Assembly: GCF_016785945.1 (NCBI RefSeq) | Contig: NZ_JAEMEF010000014.1 | Span: 31,571-95,570, forward strand | Length of the DNA stretch: 64,000 nt | Source of the DNA: Olleya sediminilitoris | GTDB lineage: Bacteria > Bacteroidota > Bacteroidia > Flavobacteriales > Flavobacteriaceae | Direction: 5' to 3' | Shown here: positions 7,766 to 18,400 of the stretch, piece by piece | How the letters are laid out: each line of letters begins with the position of its first letter | Numbering within the stretch: position 1 is the first letter of the stretch | Program-made: the position numbers and the translations under genes | The notes under the pieces: model-generated | Told to the model about the DNA's origin: nothing | The model's input: only the letters and a program-made list of their open reading frames with translations | The model's database searches: none

Positions 7766-8806
7766 GTGAAAAAAAAAAGAACAACTATAAAAGACATTGC
7801 AAATGTTTTAAATATTTCGCCTGCAGCAGTATCTAAAGCGCTTCATGATGATTCACGAATTAGCTTAAAAACAAAAGCAGCTGTTAAACGTGTTGCTAAA
7901 GAGCTAAATTATCAACCCAACCACTTAGCTAGTGCTTTAAGAAAAGGAAAAAGTAATCTGGTTGGAGTTATAGTCCCAAGGACTAATAGTAACTTTTTTT
8001 CTTCTGTAATTCAAAACATGGAAGAAGTCTTAAATAAAAAAGGTTACAATATTATTATTACGCAATCTAACGAATCGTTTAAAAAAGAATGTGACAGCAT
8101 TGACACACTACTTTACACCCAAGTTGATGGTATAATCGCTTCTATGGCAAATGAAACTGTTGATTTATCTCATTTTGAGAAAATTAAATCTAAAGGTATT
8201 CCTTTAGTATTATTTGATAGAGGAGAAAATGATTTAAATGTTGATTACATTGGGATTGATGATTATGATAGTAGTCATATGATTGTTGAACATTTAATAA
8301 CTCAGGGTTGCAAACGCATAGCACATATTGGTGGTTTTAGTCGAACACGTATATATAATAACCGAATACGTGGTTATATTGATGCTATTAAAAAACATGA
8401 CTTACCTCAAGAAGACTATTTATTAATTGAAAGTAGCTTAACTATTGAAGATGGTCGTTTAAAAATGCAACAATTATTAGATTTAAAATTGCGTCCTGAT
8501 GCAATTTATGTTGCTAGTGATAATGCTGCTTTAGGTGCTCTTCAAATATTAAACGAAAATAATTTAAAAGTACCTGAAGACATTTGCTTAGTTGGTTTTG
8601 GTAACGAACCATTTACATCCTTTGTTAGTCCCTCAATAACAACAGTAAATCAACACAGTCAAAAAATAGGTAAACTAACTGCCGAAACCTTAATAAAAAG
8701 AATTAATACCGAACAATGGAAACCAAGTCTGAATAAAAATATTTTGAAATCAGAATTGATTATTCGTCAATCTTCTAATAAAGACCTACCTGTTAAATCG
8801 TCCTGA
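7766..8806 (+). CDS. LacI family transcriptional regulator
   Basis: 346 residues with an N-terminal LacI helix-turn-helix (TIKDIANVLNISPAAVSKALHD, about 6-27), the hinge-helix region NHLASALRKGKSN, and a periplasmic-binding-protein-like effector domain (VGVIVPR to the end). The start is GTG at 7766, directly downstream of a canonical promoter that is overlapped by a perfect LacI operator. It is divergent from kdgK-kdgA and probably represses both, with a breakdown product such as KDG or DEH as inducer (inference). Its last 21 bases overlap the 3' end of the convergent sugar kinase gene. Confidence 0.92.
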   Translation: MKKKRTTIKDIANVLNISPAAVSKALHDDSRISLKTKAAVKRVAKELNYQPNHLASALRKGKSNLVGVIVPRTNSNFFSSVIQNMEEVLNKKGYNIIITQSNESFKKECDSIDTLLYTQVDGIIASMANETVDLSHFEKIKSKGIPLVLFDRGENDLNVDYIGIDDYDSSHMIVEHLITQGCKRIAHIGGFSRTRIYNNRIRGYIDAIKKHDLPQEDYLLIESSLTIEDGRLKMQQLLDLKLRPDAIYVASDNAALGALQILNENNLKVPEDICLVGFGNEPFTSFVSPSITTVNQHSQKIGKLTAETLIKRINTEQWKPSLNKNILKSELIIRQSSNKDLPVKSS

Positions 8807-9790
8807 AGTATTACCCTCTAAAATATTCATTACTTCATTAACATTTGAAAAATTAACGTCTCCTTCATAGGTATGTTTTAATGCGCTTGCTGCTGCTGCA
8901 AATTGCATAGCCTTATAGTCATCAAAGTTTTGTAACCCATATATTAATCCTGCTGCAAAAGCATCTCCAGTTCCAATTCTATCGACGATGTGAGTGATAT
9001 CTAAATCTTCGGTTTCTCTAAACTCTTTGCCATTCCACATTCTTGATCTTATTTTATGCCAAGACGCATTAATAGGTGTTCTAATTTTATCAAAGGTTTT
9101 TTTAATAGTAGGAAACTTATTAATTAACTGTTTACTAGCTTCGATAAAATCTTCATTTGAATAACTAAAATTAGTGTCTAGTAATTCATTAATTTCATTT
9201 ATACCTCCAATGAATATGGTAGAATAATTTATTAAATCAGAAAGTGTTTCTTTTGGATGAGTTCCATATTTCCATAAACCACTTCTATAAGTTGGATCTA
9301 CAGATACCTTCAAACCTTTTTGTTGAGCTAAAACAAGACCTTCTTTTAATGTATGATAACCACCTTCACATAAAGCAGGAGTTATTCCAGTCCAATGAAA
9401 CCAGGTACACTGTTTTAAAGACGTTTCCCAATCTACCATACTAGGTTTAATTTCAGAAAAAGAAGAATGGGATCGATTATAAGAAATTGAACTAGGACGC
9501 ATAACAGCACCTACTTCTAGAAAGTATACACCTAAAGGCCTATTTGATCTAACAATTGAAGCTGTTTTGACTCCAAATTTTCTTAAATAAGAAATAGCAG
9601 TGTCTCCAACAAAATCGTCCGATATACAAGAAATATGCTTTACTTTTCCTCCAAAATTAGCTATTGAAATAGCAACATTAACCTCTGTACCTCCAAAATA
9701 AAATTCTAAGCGATTAGATTGCATAAATTTTTTATTTCCTAAAGGCGATAATCTCATTAAAACTTCTCCAAAGGTTACAATTTGACTCAT
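8786..9790 (-). CDS. PfkB family sugar kinase, KdgK-like paralogue
   Basis: 334 residues, alignable with the kdgK product along the whole length (FGEVLMRLSP, GVYFLEVGAV, WFHWTGITPAL, DRIGTGDAFAAGLIYGL, C-terminal SGR). The catalytic D276 of GTGD is kept. Differences from the first kinase are clear: the ATP-loop stretch reads DKIRTP where kdgK has TTLRGS, and the NEED region reads INEINE with a one-residue shift. It may use another substrate, or be weakly active. It is the last gene of the susC-SDR block, separated by a terminator, and converges with the lacI gene with a 21-base overlap. Confidence 0.82.
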   Translation of the reverse strand: MSQIVTFGEVLMRLSPLGNKKFMQSNRLEFYFGGTEVNVAISIANFGGKVKHISCISDDFVGDTAISYLRKFGVKTASIVRSNRPLGVYFLEVGAVMRPSSISYNRSHSSFSEIKPSMVDWETSLKQCTWFHWTGITPALCEGGYHTLKEGLVLAQQKGLKVSVDPTYRSGLWKYGTHPKETLSDLINYSTIFIGGINEINELLDTNFSYSNEDFIEASKQLINKFPTIKKTFDKIRTPINASWHKIRSRMWNGKEFRETEDLDITHIVDRIGTGDAFAAGLIYGLQNFDDYKAMQFAAAASALKHTYEGDVNFSNVNEVMNILEGNTSGRFNR

Positions 9791-9821
9791 CTTTTATTTA
9801 TTTTATCTAATAAATTTAAAT

Positions 9822-9848
9822 AAAAAAAACCTTTCTTAAGAAAGGCTT
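9822..9848 (-). terminator. Intrinsic terminator after the SDR gene
   Basis: CCTTTCTT / AAGAAAGG (9830-9845), followed on the minus strand by eight T. It separates the SDR gene from the downstream kinase; no clear promoter fits in the remaining 31 bases, so the kinase may depend on read-through. Confidence 0.75.
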
Positions 9849-9873
9849 TAATATATTTTATAATTAAAAGGTA

Positions 9874-10635
9874 TTAAATACCAAGTGCTTGACCACCTCC
9901 AATTTGAATGGTTTCTGCTGTTATAAATGATGCATCTTTACTAGCAAGGAATGATACAACTCCTGCCACATCTTCTGGCTGACCTAATCTACCTAGCATA
10001 ATGTTATTTGCCCAAGAAGCAAAAACTTCTGGCTTAGTCGCTTTAATTTGTGCATGAAATGGTGTATCTATCGTTCCAGGAGATACAGCATTTGCTCTAA
10101 TACCATATTCTGCTAAGTCCTTAGCTAAAGCTCTAGTAATTGCATGTACACCTGCTTTAGATGTACCGTAAATACCTGCACCTGGTCCACCTGCTGTCCA
10201 ACCTGCGTTAGAAGTATAGTTAATAATAGAAGGATGTTCTCCTTTTTTCAAAAATGGAATAGCAGCTCTTGATGCAAAAAACACAGAATCAAGGTTTAAA
10301 GCCATAACTTTTCTGTAAAAGTCAGTAGTCATTTCTTCAAATCTAGATCTTCCTCCTAATCCACCTGCATTATTTACAAGTACATCAATACGTCCATATT
10401 TTTCACCAATTTTAGTGATGTTAGATGTTACAGCTTCTTCGCTTGTTACATCAAATCCATAATATTCAGCATCAATCCCATCAGAAGTTAGCTCTTTTAA
10501 TCTTTCAGCTCCAGCTTCGTCATCAATACCATTTAAAACAACAGTATAACCATCATGACCTAATCTTTTGGCTACTTCAAACCCAATTCCTCCTGTTGCT
10601 CCTGTAACTATTGCTACTTTACCTTTATTACTCAT
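9874..10635 (-). CDS. SDR family oxidoreductase, probable DEH reductase
   Basis: A classical short-chain dehydrogenase of 253 residues: cofactor motif TGATGGIG (12-19), NNAGG, the catalytic Ser and YGTSKAG (Tyr and Lys), and SPGTIDTPF. In alginate loci of flavobacteria an SDR in this position reduces 4-deoxy-L-erythro-5-hexoseulose uronate (DEH) to KDG using NAD(P)H, feeding KdgK. The assignment to DEH rests on the neighbours (MFS carrier, KdgK, KdgA, alginate lyases). A KduD-like role on the related pectin intermediate is the alternative. Confidence 0.85.
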   Translation of the reverse strand: MSNKGKVAIVTGATGGIGFEVAKRLGHDGYTVVLNGIDDEAGAERLKELTSDGIDAEYYGFDVTSEEAVTSNITKIGEKYGRIDVLVNNAGGLGGRSRFEEMTTDFYRKVMALNLDSVFFASRAAIPFLKKGEHPSIINYTSNAGWTAGGPGAGIYGTSKAGVHAITRALAKDLAEYGIRANAVSPGTIDTPFHAQIKATKPEVFASWANNIMLGRLGQPEDVAGVVSFLASKDASFITAETIQIGGGQALGI

Positions 10636-10683
10636 ATTCTTAATTTATTTTTATTACTAATATTAAATATATTATTTATCTTT

Positions 10684-12312
10684 TTATTGGTTTATAGGTT
10701 TTAAGGGCTCTATTTTTGGACATAAAATCCAAACAGCAAGTAAAGCTATTATTGTTAAAGCACCACCTATTAAAAATGCAGGTGTATAATTACCTCCTGT
10801 AGTTATAAATGTAACTAAGATAGTTAAACCAGCTGCTCCTAATTTTGCCGCCATACCGGCAAAACCAGATAAAGTACCTACAATTTTACCACTATACATA
10901 TCACTTGGTAATGTTTGAACATTCCCGATTACTGTTTGGAAACCAAACAGTAATATTGCCATAATAACAATTGCAATTAAAGCTGCAGTATTTCGAGCTT
11001 TATTAATTTCTGATAAAGATCCAAGAGCAGCAATGCCAGACTCTGAAGGTGGTCCGTATTTTGGTAATAAACGTTCTTCTTTTGAAGCGTCTGCTTTTGG
11101 CAGTTTCCAAGCAGCAGTTTCATATACTGTCTTAAATTCAGAATTAGATTTGATTTCATCAATGCTTTTTCCTGCAACGCTTTCAATAAAACTTTTATCC
11201 GTTTTTAAATCTTTGAATGCCTCATTATCCATGATTTTTTTAACTTGTGGATCAGCCATTGTAATAGCAGCAGATTCTTCAACTCCAAAAACCACTAAAA
11301 CTTTAGGTGCACCAGGGAATTTTAATAAAATAAAACAAGGTATCATAATTAGACATCCTAAAGTAATAACATACTTACGAGTCTTATCTACAGTCCATCC
11401 TAAATTAAGCTTCTTTTGAGCAAGTAAACCACCAAACCAAGCACCAATCATTGCACCTACATAAGGTACCCATGCTGAGAATGCAATTTCTTTTACATTC
11501 ATACCAAAAACTTCGGATAAATATATTGGAATCCAAACTATGAAGAGCCACCAAATAGGATCGATAGCAGCTGAAGCTATTATTACTCCCCAACTTTCCT
11601 TTCGTTTAAACAATTCACTATTACTTGGGTTATAACCATCATCGTAATTACTATCTTCGTCAAGATCCTGATTTAGCTGTCCTGATAATATATATTTTTT
11701 CTCATTATCTGTTAACCAAGGATGTGTTTTAGGTCCAGATTTTACTATATATAACCAAGGTATTAACCATAATAAACCAAGTGTACCAACAACTATAAAT
11801 ATTGCTTTCCAAGCAAAATATATTGATAGTAAACCTATTATAGGATAAGCTACAATACCACCTAATGCAGCACCTGAATTAAATATTCCTTGAGCTAAGG
11901 CTCGCTCTTTAGTTGGAAACCATTCTGCATTAGCTTTAGCTGCTCCTGGCCAGTTTCCTGCTTCTGCTATTCCTAATATTGATCTAAATATAGAGAAACT
12001 TAATAATCCTTGAGCTAAAGCATGAAATATTGTTGCTATAGACCATACACCAATTGATAGTGCAAACCCTAATCTTGTTCCAATCCAATCAAAGATTTTT
12101 CCAAACAGAGCTTGACCTCCTGCATAAGATAAAATAAATACTGTTGAGATGGTTCCATAAATAGCTTTATGTCCATCTTTATCCATTTCTGGAAATAAAT
12201 CTTTTGCTATATCTGGCCATAAGGCACCAAACGCTTGCCTGTCTATGTAGTTAACAACTGCAGCTAATGCTACTAGTCCAACTACCCACCATCTTAATCC
12301 TTTTAATTTCAT
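10684..12312 (-). CDS. MFS transporter (hexuronate-type), probable monouronate importer
   Basis: 542 residues, longer than usual for the anion:cation symporter type of MFS. Twelve membrane segments can be placed, with RQAFGALWPDIA after TM1 and RSILGIAEAGNWPGAAKANAEWFP near TM4, both typical of the ExuT-like group. Between TM9 (about 314-330) and TM10 (about 443-461) is a hydrophilic insertion of some 110 residues, predicted to be periplasmic. In this locus the likely cargo is unsaturated monouronate or DEH crossing the inner membrane. It lies 22 bases after the GntR gene and 48 bases before the SDR gene, in one transcription unit. Confidence 0.85.
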   Translation of the reverse strand: MKLKGLRWWVVGLVALAAVVNYIDRQAFGALWPDIAKDLFPEMDKDGHKAIYGTISTVFILSYAGGQALFGKIFDWIGTRLGFALSIGVWSIATIFHALAQGLLSFSIFRSILGIAEAGNWPGAAKANAEWFPTKERALAQGIFNSGAALGGIVAYPIIGLLSIYFAWKAIFIVVGTLGLLWLIPWLYIVKSGPKTHPWLTDNEKKYILSGQLNQDLDEDSNYDDGYNPSNSELFKRKESWGVIIASAAIDPIWWLFIVWIPIYLSEVFGMNVKEIAFSAWVPYVGAMIGAWFGGLLAQKKLNLGWTVDKTRKYVITLGCLIMIPCFILLKFPGAPKVLVVFGVEESAAITMADPQVKKIMDNEAFKDLKTDKSFIESVAGKSIDEIKSNSEFKTVYETAAWKLPKADASKEERLLPKYGPPSESGIAALGSLSEINKARNTAALIAIVIMAILLFGFQTVIGNVQTLPSDMYSGKIVGTLSGFAGMAAKLGAAGLTILVTFITTGGNYTPAFLIGGALTIIALLAVWILCPKIEPLKPINQ

Positions 12313-12334
12313 TTAGTCTATGCTAATTGATTAG

Positions 12335-13036
12335 TTAAGTATTATAACAATACTGATATAATACTTTAAAATGTTCTTTCATTTTTTGTTTTGCTAATTG
12401 AGGTTTTTGTTTTTTAATAGCCTCAAAAACAGCTTGATGTTCTTCAATACCTGATTTAGCTAAACTGCTATCACAGACATGATATTTTTCGAAATTTGTT
12501 ATAATTTCTGGTGTGATCATTAACATTAAAGTATTCATTGTACTATTACCACTTGCTTTAGCAATGGCTAAATGAAACAACAAATCTTCTTGTACAGCAT
12601 CCTCTCCTTTTAATACTTTATTTTTATAAGCCTTTAAACAATGTTTTAGCTTTATTAAATCTTCATCTGTTCGTCTTAAAGCTGCTAATCTTGCTGTTTT
12701 TAATTCAAGAAGAATCCTAGTTTCTACTAACGATTTAAAACTAGGATCTTCTAATCTTAATATGTCTTCAATCATACCATTCATAGCAATTACACCTATG
12801 TTTGCTACAAATGTTCCACTTTGTGGTATTGATTTTAATAATCCATAAAACTCTAACTTTTGAATTGCTACCCTAACTTGACTTCTTGATACTTCAAACT
12901 TTTCAGATAACATCCTTTCAGATGGTAATTTATCTCCTGGTTCTAGGTTTTTAAAATTTATTAAATCACCTATTTTAGAAATAACTTGTTTTTGAATATC
13001 AAAATTTTCAATCTTTGTTAGTGACTCTAACTTCAT
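12335..13036 (-). CDS. GntR family regulator, FadR subfamily (FCD domain)
   Basis: 233 residues. The winged helix-turn-helix lies at about 15-75 (GDKLPSERMLSEKFEVSRSQVRVAIQKLE, then GTFV). An all-helical FCD ligand domain follows (about 95-225), with His residues in LLFHLAIAKASGN and EHQAVFEAI that are typical metal/ligand positions. FadR-type regulators bind TGGT...ACCA sites. Doubled TGGTNNACCA palindromes occur before susC (18620-18644) and before the PL7 gene (25859-25883), so this is the most likely regulator of uptake and lyase genes. It lies within the susC operon. Confidence 0.88.
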   Translation of the reverse strand: MKLESLTKIENFDIQKQVISKIGDLINFKNLEPGDKLPSERMLSEKFEVSRSQVRVAIQKLEFYGLLKSIPQSGTFVANIGVIAMNGMIEDILRLEDPSFKSLVETRILLELKTARLAALRRTDEDLIKLKHCLKAYKNKVLKGEDAVQEDLLFHLAIAKASGNSTMNTLMLMITPEIITNFEKYHVCDSSLAKSGIEEHQAVFEAIKKQKPQLAKQKMKEHFKVLYQYCYNT

Positions 13037-13091
13037 AGTTTTTAAGTTAATGGTTTAAAGAGCAAATATAAAACCTTAAATTAACAACTTA

Positions 13092-13964
13092 CTAATTTGC
13101 TATAATAGAAAAGTTATCAACTCTTGCTTCTTCTCCCTGATTAGTAATCAATATAGAAATAGTAGAATTAGCACCTGTATTAAATGTTACTGACCCACCA
13201 ACATAATCACTTGCACTAGTTTGATCAGTACCTTCAAAATCTTCAATTGTTGCTGCTAATGCAGCTGTCAAATCTGTATGTCCTCCTCCTGCTAAAACTG
13301 AAACAGTAATTGAACCTGGATTATTAGTTTTTAAAGTATAAGAATAAGATAAAGTATACTCAGAATTAGGAGATACTGTTAACTCTTGATATCCTACACG
13401 ATCACCAGCTGACGGAAATTTTGCTGCCTGTGATCCTTCTTGAACTGGACTTGAAGTTATTTGAATTACTCCTCCTAAATCACTATTCCTCCAACAGTCT
13501 CTTCCATCTGCTGCGGTACCACAAGCATCACTACCATCTTCAAAACCAGCCTCATTTATAGTTGGAACAATTGCGGATGGAACTTCTGGCTCAATAACTT
13601 CAATAGTTTCAGAAAAAGTGCTTGAAACTCCTAAATTATCTGAAGCTGTTAAAGTTACTGTATACATTCCTTCACCTGGATAAATAGTTGTTGGTTCAAA
13701 ATCAGTTGAAGTTGTACCATTTCCTAGATCCCAACTATAAGTAGTTGCACTAGAAGATAAGTTACCAAATGAATAACTCATCCATTCATCACCAGCTGTA
13801 CCTTCACCTTGAGAATAAGAAAAATCTGCTTGAGGAGGTGTTTGATCCGCTATAGAGTTTGAGTCTAAAGGTTCGAATTTCTCAAAATCATCACAAGACT
13901 GTATAGTTATAGCCATGATTATTGAAGTAGTAATCGTAATTATTTTTTTTACTTGTTTTTTCAT
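13092..13964 (-). CDS. PKD-domain surface lipoprotein, probable alginate-binding protein
   Basis: 290 residues with a lipoprotein signal peptide (cleavage before C24 in IQSCDDFEKFE; the acidic residues after Cys resemble the surface-export signal of Bacteroidota lipoproteins). A PKD domain follows (about 45-125, YSWDLGNGTTSTDFEPTTIYPGEGMY-type pattern), then a C-terminal beta-sandwich (about 135-290) resembling carbohydrate-binding modules. Its place 17 bases after susD is that of SusE/SusF-type glycan-binding proteins, so it is likely to hold alginate at the cell surface. No catalytic motif is seen. Confidence 0.8.
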   Translation of the reverse strand: MKKQVKKIITITTSIIMAITIQSCDDFEKFEPLDSNSIADQTPPQADFSYSQGEGTAGDEWMSYSFGNLSSSATTYSWDLGNGTTSTDFEPTTIYPGEGMYTVTLTASDNLGVSSTFSETIEVIEPEVPSAIVPTINEAGFEDGSDACGTAADGRDCWRNSDLGGVIQITSSPVQEGSQAAKFPSAGDRVGYQELTVSPNSEYTLSYSYTLKTNNPGSITVSVLAGGGHTDLTAALAATIEDFEGTDQTSASDYVGGSVTFNTGANSTISILITNQGEEARVDNFSIIAN

Positions 13965-13981
13965 CTTACAATATTTTTAAA

Positions 13982-15409
13982 TTAATAACCAGGGTTTTGG
14001 CTTAAAGCCCCTTGACTTAAATTTATTTCCCTTTGAGGAATAGGTAATAGCAAATCAGTAGCGCTAAAATTATAATCATTATCATCAGAAAATGATGACA
14101 AAACATCTTGAGCTACATTAAATCTAACTAAGTCGAAAAAACGGTGATTTTCAAAGGCTAATTCCACTCGTCTTTCATCTAATAACTCTTGCTTAGTTAT
14201 GGTTCCGTCAGCATCACCTGTAAGACCAGCACGTATTCTAACCTCTTCAAAAGAATCTAAAGCAGCTTGAGCCGAAGTAGACTGCTGACCTGCCATAATA
14301 GCTTCTACATGCATCAATAAGACATCTGCATATCTAATCACAATCCAGTCATTTCCGGCTAAAGTAGGATTACTAGAGGAAGCTGTAACGTCTAGATTAG
14401 AATCATCAATTGGTAAATATTTAGCTACCTGGTATTGTGAAGGTTGTAAAGGGTCTTGTCTAAAAGAAATAGTAGACCTATCTCCACCTAATGCTGTTAA
14501 TGCATCTCTGACTTCTTGAGTCGTATAGTTAACACCTGCTGTTCTTCCAACTGCATTTAACCATTCTGCTGAATAATTTTGACTGTCTGCTGCAGAATCA
14601 CCAATGTAATCGATAGCAAAGATTACCTCATCATTTAATTCGTTGTAAAACACATCTTTAAAATTAGGTTCCAGCATAAATCCTGAACTCATTACAGATT
14701 CGCATAACGTCTGTGCTAAAGTATAATTAGTACCTGTTGTTAAATACACTTTAGCTAATAATGCTTGAGCAGCAGCTTTAGAAGCTCTGGTTTTATATGT
14801 ATTATCCAAACCTGCAACTGCTGTTGTTAGGTCACTAATTATTAAATCATATACTAAGTCTTTATCAACTCTTGAAAATTGCACATCTGTATCAGCAATA
14901 CCTATAACTCTATCTAATAGAGGAATATCACCAAATGAACGTACTAAATTAAAATTGGCATATGCTCTTACAAATTTTGCTTCAGCTTCATATCTTGCAG
15001 CATTATCTCCTGCAACATCTAAGTTTTCTAATACTACATTTGCTCTATATATTGTTTGATAGTTACTTCTATAATAATCATCTACTATACCATTAGTAGC
15101 TTGTACATTAAAGCTCTCAAATTGTGCAGACTCTCCTTCTCCTCCTATATTTTTTGATCTAGTATTATCACTTAACATTTCCTGAACATAAAAATCAACT
15201 TGAAGACCATGATTGTCTGTTGTAGTTGTTGAGTTAATTCCCTGAATTGCATCATACATACCCACAGCTGCAAGCTCTAAGTCTGCTTCTGTTTCGAAAA
15301 AGGTTTCTGCATTAGATACAGATGTTGGTTCTGGCGATAAAAAATCTTCACAAGAAGAGACTAATAATACAACCAATAATGTAGCTGTTGTTTTTATATA
15401 TTTTTTCAT
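13982..15409 (-). CDS. susD: SusD/RagB family nutrient-binding outer membrane lipoprotein
   Basis: 475 residues from the chosen ATG at 15409, which gives a clean lipoprotein signal peptide MKKYIKTTATLLVVLLVSSC with Cys20. An upstream ATG at 15439 would overlap susC and add a non-signal leader. It has the SusD-typical N-terminal FLSPEPT, helical repeat parts (EAKFVRAYANFNLVRSFGDIPL) and the C-terminal ERRVELAFENHRFFDLVRF plus LLLPIPQREI. It forms the lid of the SusCD transporter and binds oligo-alginate. It follows susC by 19 bases. Confidence 0.95.
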   Translation of the reverse strand: MKKYIKTTATLLVVLLVSSCEDFLSPEPTSVSNAETFFETEADLELAAVGMYDAIQGINSTTTTDNHGLQVDFYVQEMLSDNTRSKNIGGEGESAQFESFNVQATNGIVDDYYRSNYQTIYRANVVLENLDVAGDNAARYEAEAKFVRAYANFNLVRSFGDIPLLDRVIGIADTDVQFSRVDKDLVYDLIISDLTTAVAGLDNTYKTRASKAAAQALLAKVYLTTGTNYTLAQTLCESVMSSGFMLEPNFKDVFYNELNDEVIFAIDYIGDSAADSQNYSAEWLNAVGRTAGVNYTTQEVRDALTALGGDRSTISFRQDPLQPSQYQVAKYLPIDDSNLDVTASSSNPTLAGNDWIVIRYADVLLMHVEAIMAGQQSTSAQAALDSFEEVRIRAGLTGDADGTITKQELLDERRVELAFENHRFFDLVRFNVAQDVLSSFSDDNDYNFSATDLLLPIPQREINLSQGALSQNPGY

Positions 15410-15428
15410 TTTATCTTTTTTTTTAAAA

Positions 15429-18400
15429 TTAAAACTCAAGGTTTAAACCTAATGAAATTGTTCTTTGAATAGGAGAACCTGCTCTTTGATATCCATAAGT
15501 TGTTGCACTTGTTGTATTAACAGACTCAGGATTAAACCCTGTATAATCATCTGCTGTTACATATAGTAAATTTTGACCAGTAGCATAAACCCTGGCTTTA
15601 GTAAACAATGTTTTATCTAATAAATCTCCTGTAAAATTATAACCAATACTAACAGTTCTTAAAGCTATATATGATGCATCTTGAATAATGTCATCTGTAA
15701 AGATTTTCTCTTTAATAAACTCTTGATTTGGTGTACTGGAAATAAAATCTTGAGATGAATTAAAATGATTAAACAAATACTGATCTCCCATATTTCTAAT
15801 TTCAGCACCATGACTACCTTGAAACATAAAGCTTAGATCAACATCTCCAAATTGAAAATCGTTAGTTAAACTCCAAACTAAATCCGGATAAGGATCTCCT
15901 AATTTAGTTTTATCATCATCATCGATAACACCATCTCCATTTAAATCTTTAACATATACATCTTGAGCTTCTCCTCCTACTGGATGGTAAGGGTTACTTA
16001 TATATTCTAAAGGAATATCAGAATCTACTACCCAACCATAAAAAGAAGAAATAGGTTGACCTACTTGGTTAATCCACTCTGCAGCTCTTTTAGAGTCTAC
16101 ATTTTGAATTTGTCCATTTGAATCTGCAAAGTCTACTAGTTCATTTTTATTTCTTGATGCTAAAATTGTTGAAGTCCATTTAAAATTACTTGTATTGACA
16201 TTTTTAGTTCTTAACTCTAATTCAATTCCACTATTTTCAACTTTACCAATATTAACTAAAGCCTCACTAAAACCTGTTGTATTAGAAATTGGATTGGATA
16301 ATAATAGTTGGTCACTTGTTCTTCTATAAACATCAACAGAACCTGTTATTTTATTATTGAATAATCCAAAATCAATACCTGGATTAATTTCTATTGAACG
16401 TTCCCATTTTAGGTCTGGATTAGCAATATTAATTGCACTAATTGCAGAGTCTCCTCCATAACTAAAGCCAGAAATCAAAGATAATGATGGGTAATAGTTA
16501 ACTAAAGCATTGTCATTTAGAACAGAGTTTGACGCTATTCTTAAACTATTATTACCTGTTACACCATAACTTACTCTAAACTTAAGATTACTTACAACTT
16601 CACTATCTGCTAAAAAATCTTCTTTTGAAACATTCCAACCTAAAGAAGCTGCAGGAAAAGTTCCATACTTTGTATCCTCACCAAAAACTGAACTTCCATC
16701 ACGTCTTAAACTAATAGATGCTAAATATTTATCATCAAAAGCATAATTAACTCTCAAGAAGTATGAAAACAATGACTGCTTATATTCAAATTCATTTCCA
16801 GCTCCGACTGTTGTTGTTCCTCCTAATGTTCCTTCAAAATCAGGATTATAACCCGTTAACCTAGCTGCTCTATATTCTCCTTTCACTAACTCTGAAGATG
16901 CACCCAAAATAGCGGCTACATCATGATCTCCGAATTCTTTATCGTAAGACAAAAAGTTATCCGAAACTAATCTAGATACATTTATTTTTTCTTCATCAAA
17001 TTGGACTGCAGACTCTCCATTACGACTTGCTAAAGGACCTTGATTTCTTTCTCTTACAGTATTTTGATAATCACCTCCGATAGTACTTTTAATTGATAAA
17101 TTATCTGTAAAATCATATTTTCCATAAAAACTACCTCTCATTTTAAGTTTATACTCATTTCTTTGGCGCTCTATAACTTTTGCTGCAGGATTAGTATTTG
17201 AAGTATTACTAATATCAACTAATGTACTTCCATCACCATATAGATCATAATTATCAAAATGACGCTGCGTTGCATAATCACCAATTTGTACATCTGGATA
17301 ATTATCTCTATCAACATATCTAATAGTATTAGCATCATGGTAAACAGGTAACCATGGCGTTTGTCTTAAAATATCATGAGTTGATCCATCAAAACGTCTT
17401 TTATCGTTAAAAGAAGGATTAAGATTTATACCCATAGAAAGTTTATCTGTTAGCTTAGTATCTAATCTTAATTTATAACTGTAATTTTTCACCTCATCTG
17501 TTAACAAAACACCTTCGTCATGGATATAACCAATAGATGTGCTAAACTTTGTTTTATCATTACCTCCTCTAGCACTAAATGAATGAGTAGTAATTACACC
17601 ACCATCAAAAATTATATTTTGCCAATCATTATCAACACCTATTAACTGCTTGTACCTAGTTCTGTCGGACAAAGTCCCTGTTGCAGCTAACTCAGCTTCA
17701 ACCGTTTCTGCAACAGTAAAGTAATAATCCTCACTTTGTCTCGCCTCCTTAAACCCCGTTAGAGTATTGTAAGTAAATTTAGTTTTTCCTGCCTTACCCT
17801 CTTTAGTAGTTATCATGATTACACCATTACCTCCACGAGAACCATAGATTGCAGCAGAAGCAGCATCTTTTAACACCTCAAAAGATTCTACATCGTTCAT
17901 ATTCATAGAACCTAAATAATCATTATCTACAACAATCCCATCCACAACAACTAAAGGATCTGAACTACCTGAGACAGAACCCGTACCTCTAATTCTAATA
18001 GTAGGAGCAGAACCAGCTTCACCTTCAGTTGCAGCAATGTTTACACCAGAAACTTGACCTACTAAGGCATCATCCACCCTTGAAACAGCTATTTGATCTA
18101 AATCTTCATTTGTCACTTTAGATATAGCACCTGTTAAATGGCTTTTCTTTTGAGTACCATAACCAACAATTACAACTTCATCTAAAAGACTTGAATCTTC
18201 TTGCAAAGCTATATTAAACGTTGTATTATCAAGTACAGGAACCGACTGAGACATATAACCGACATATGAAAACACTAAAACATCTGTACTTTTTACAGTG
18301 ATTTGAAAATTACCATCAAAATCTGTATAAGTACCATCATTTGCACCTGCTATTAAAACATTTGCACTTGGAATGGGAAGTTGATCTGCAGCAGATACAA

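Noticed and set aside
11033..11419. A 128-residue open frame on the + strand
   Set aside because: It lies antisense within the MFS transporter gene; the minus-strand protein has clear family motifs.
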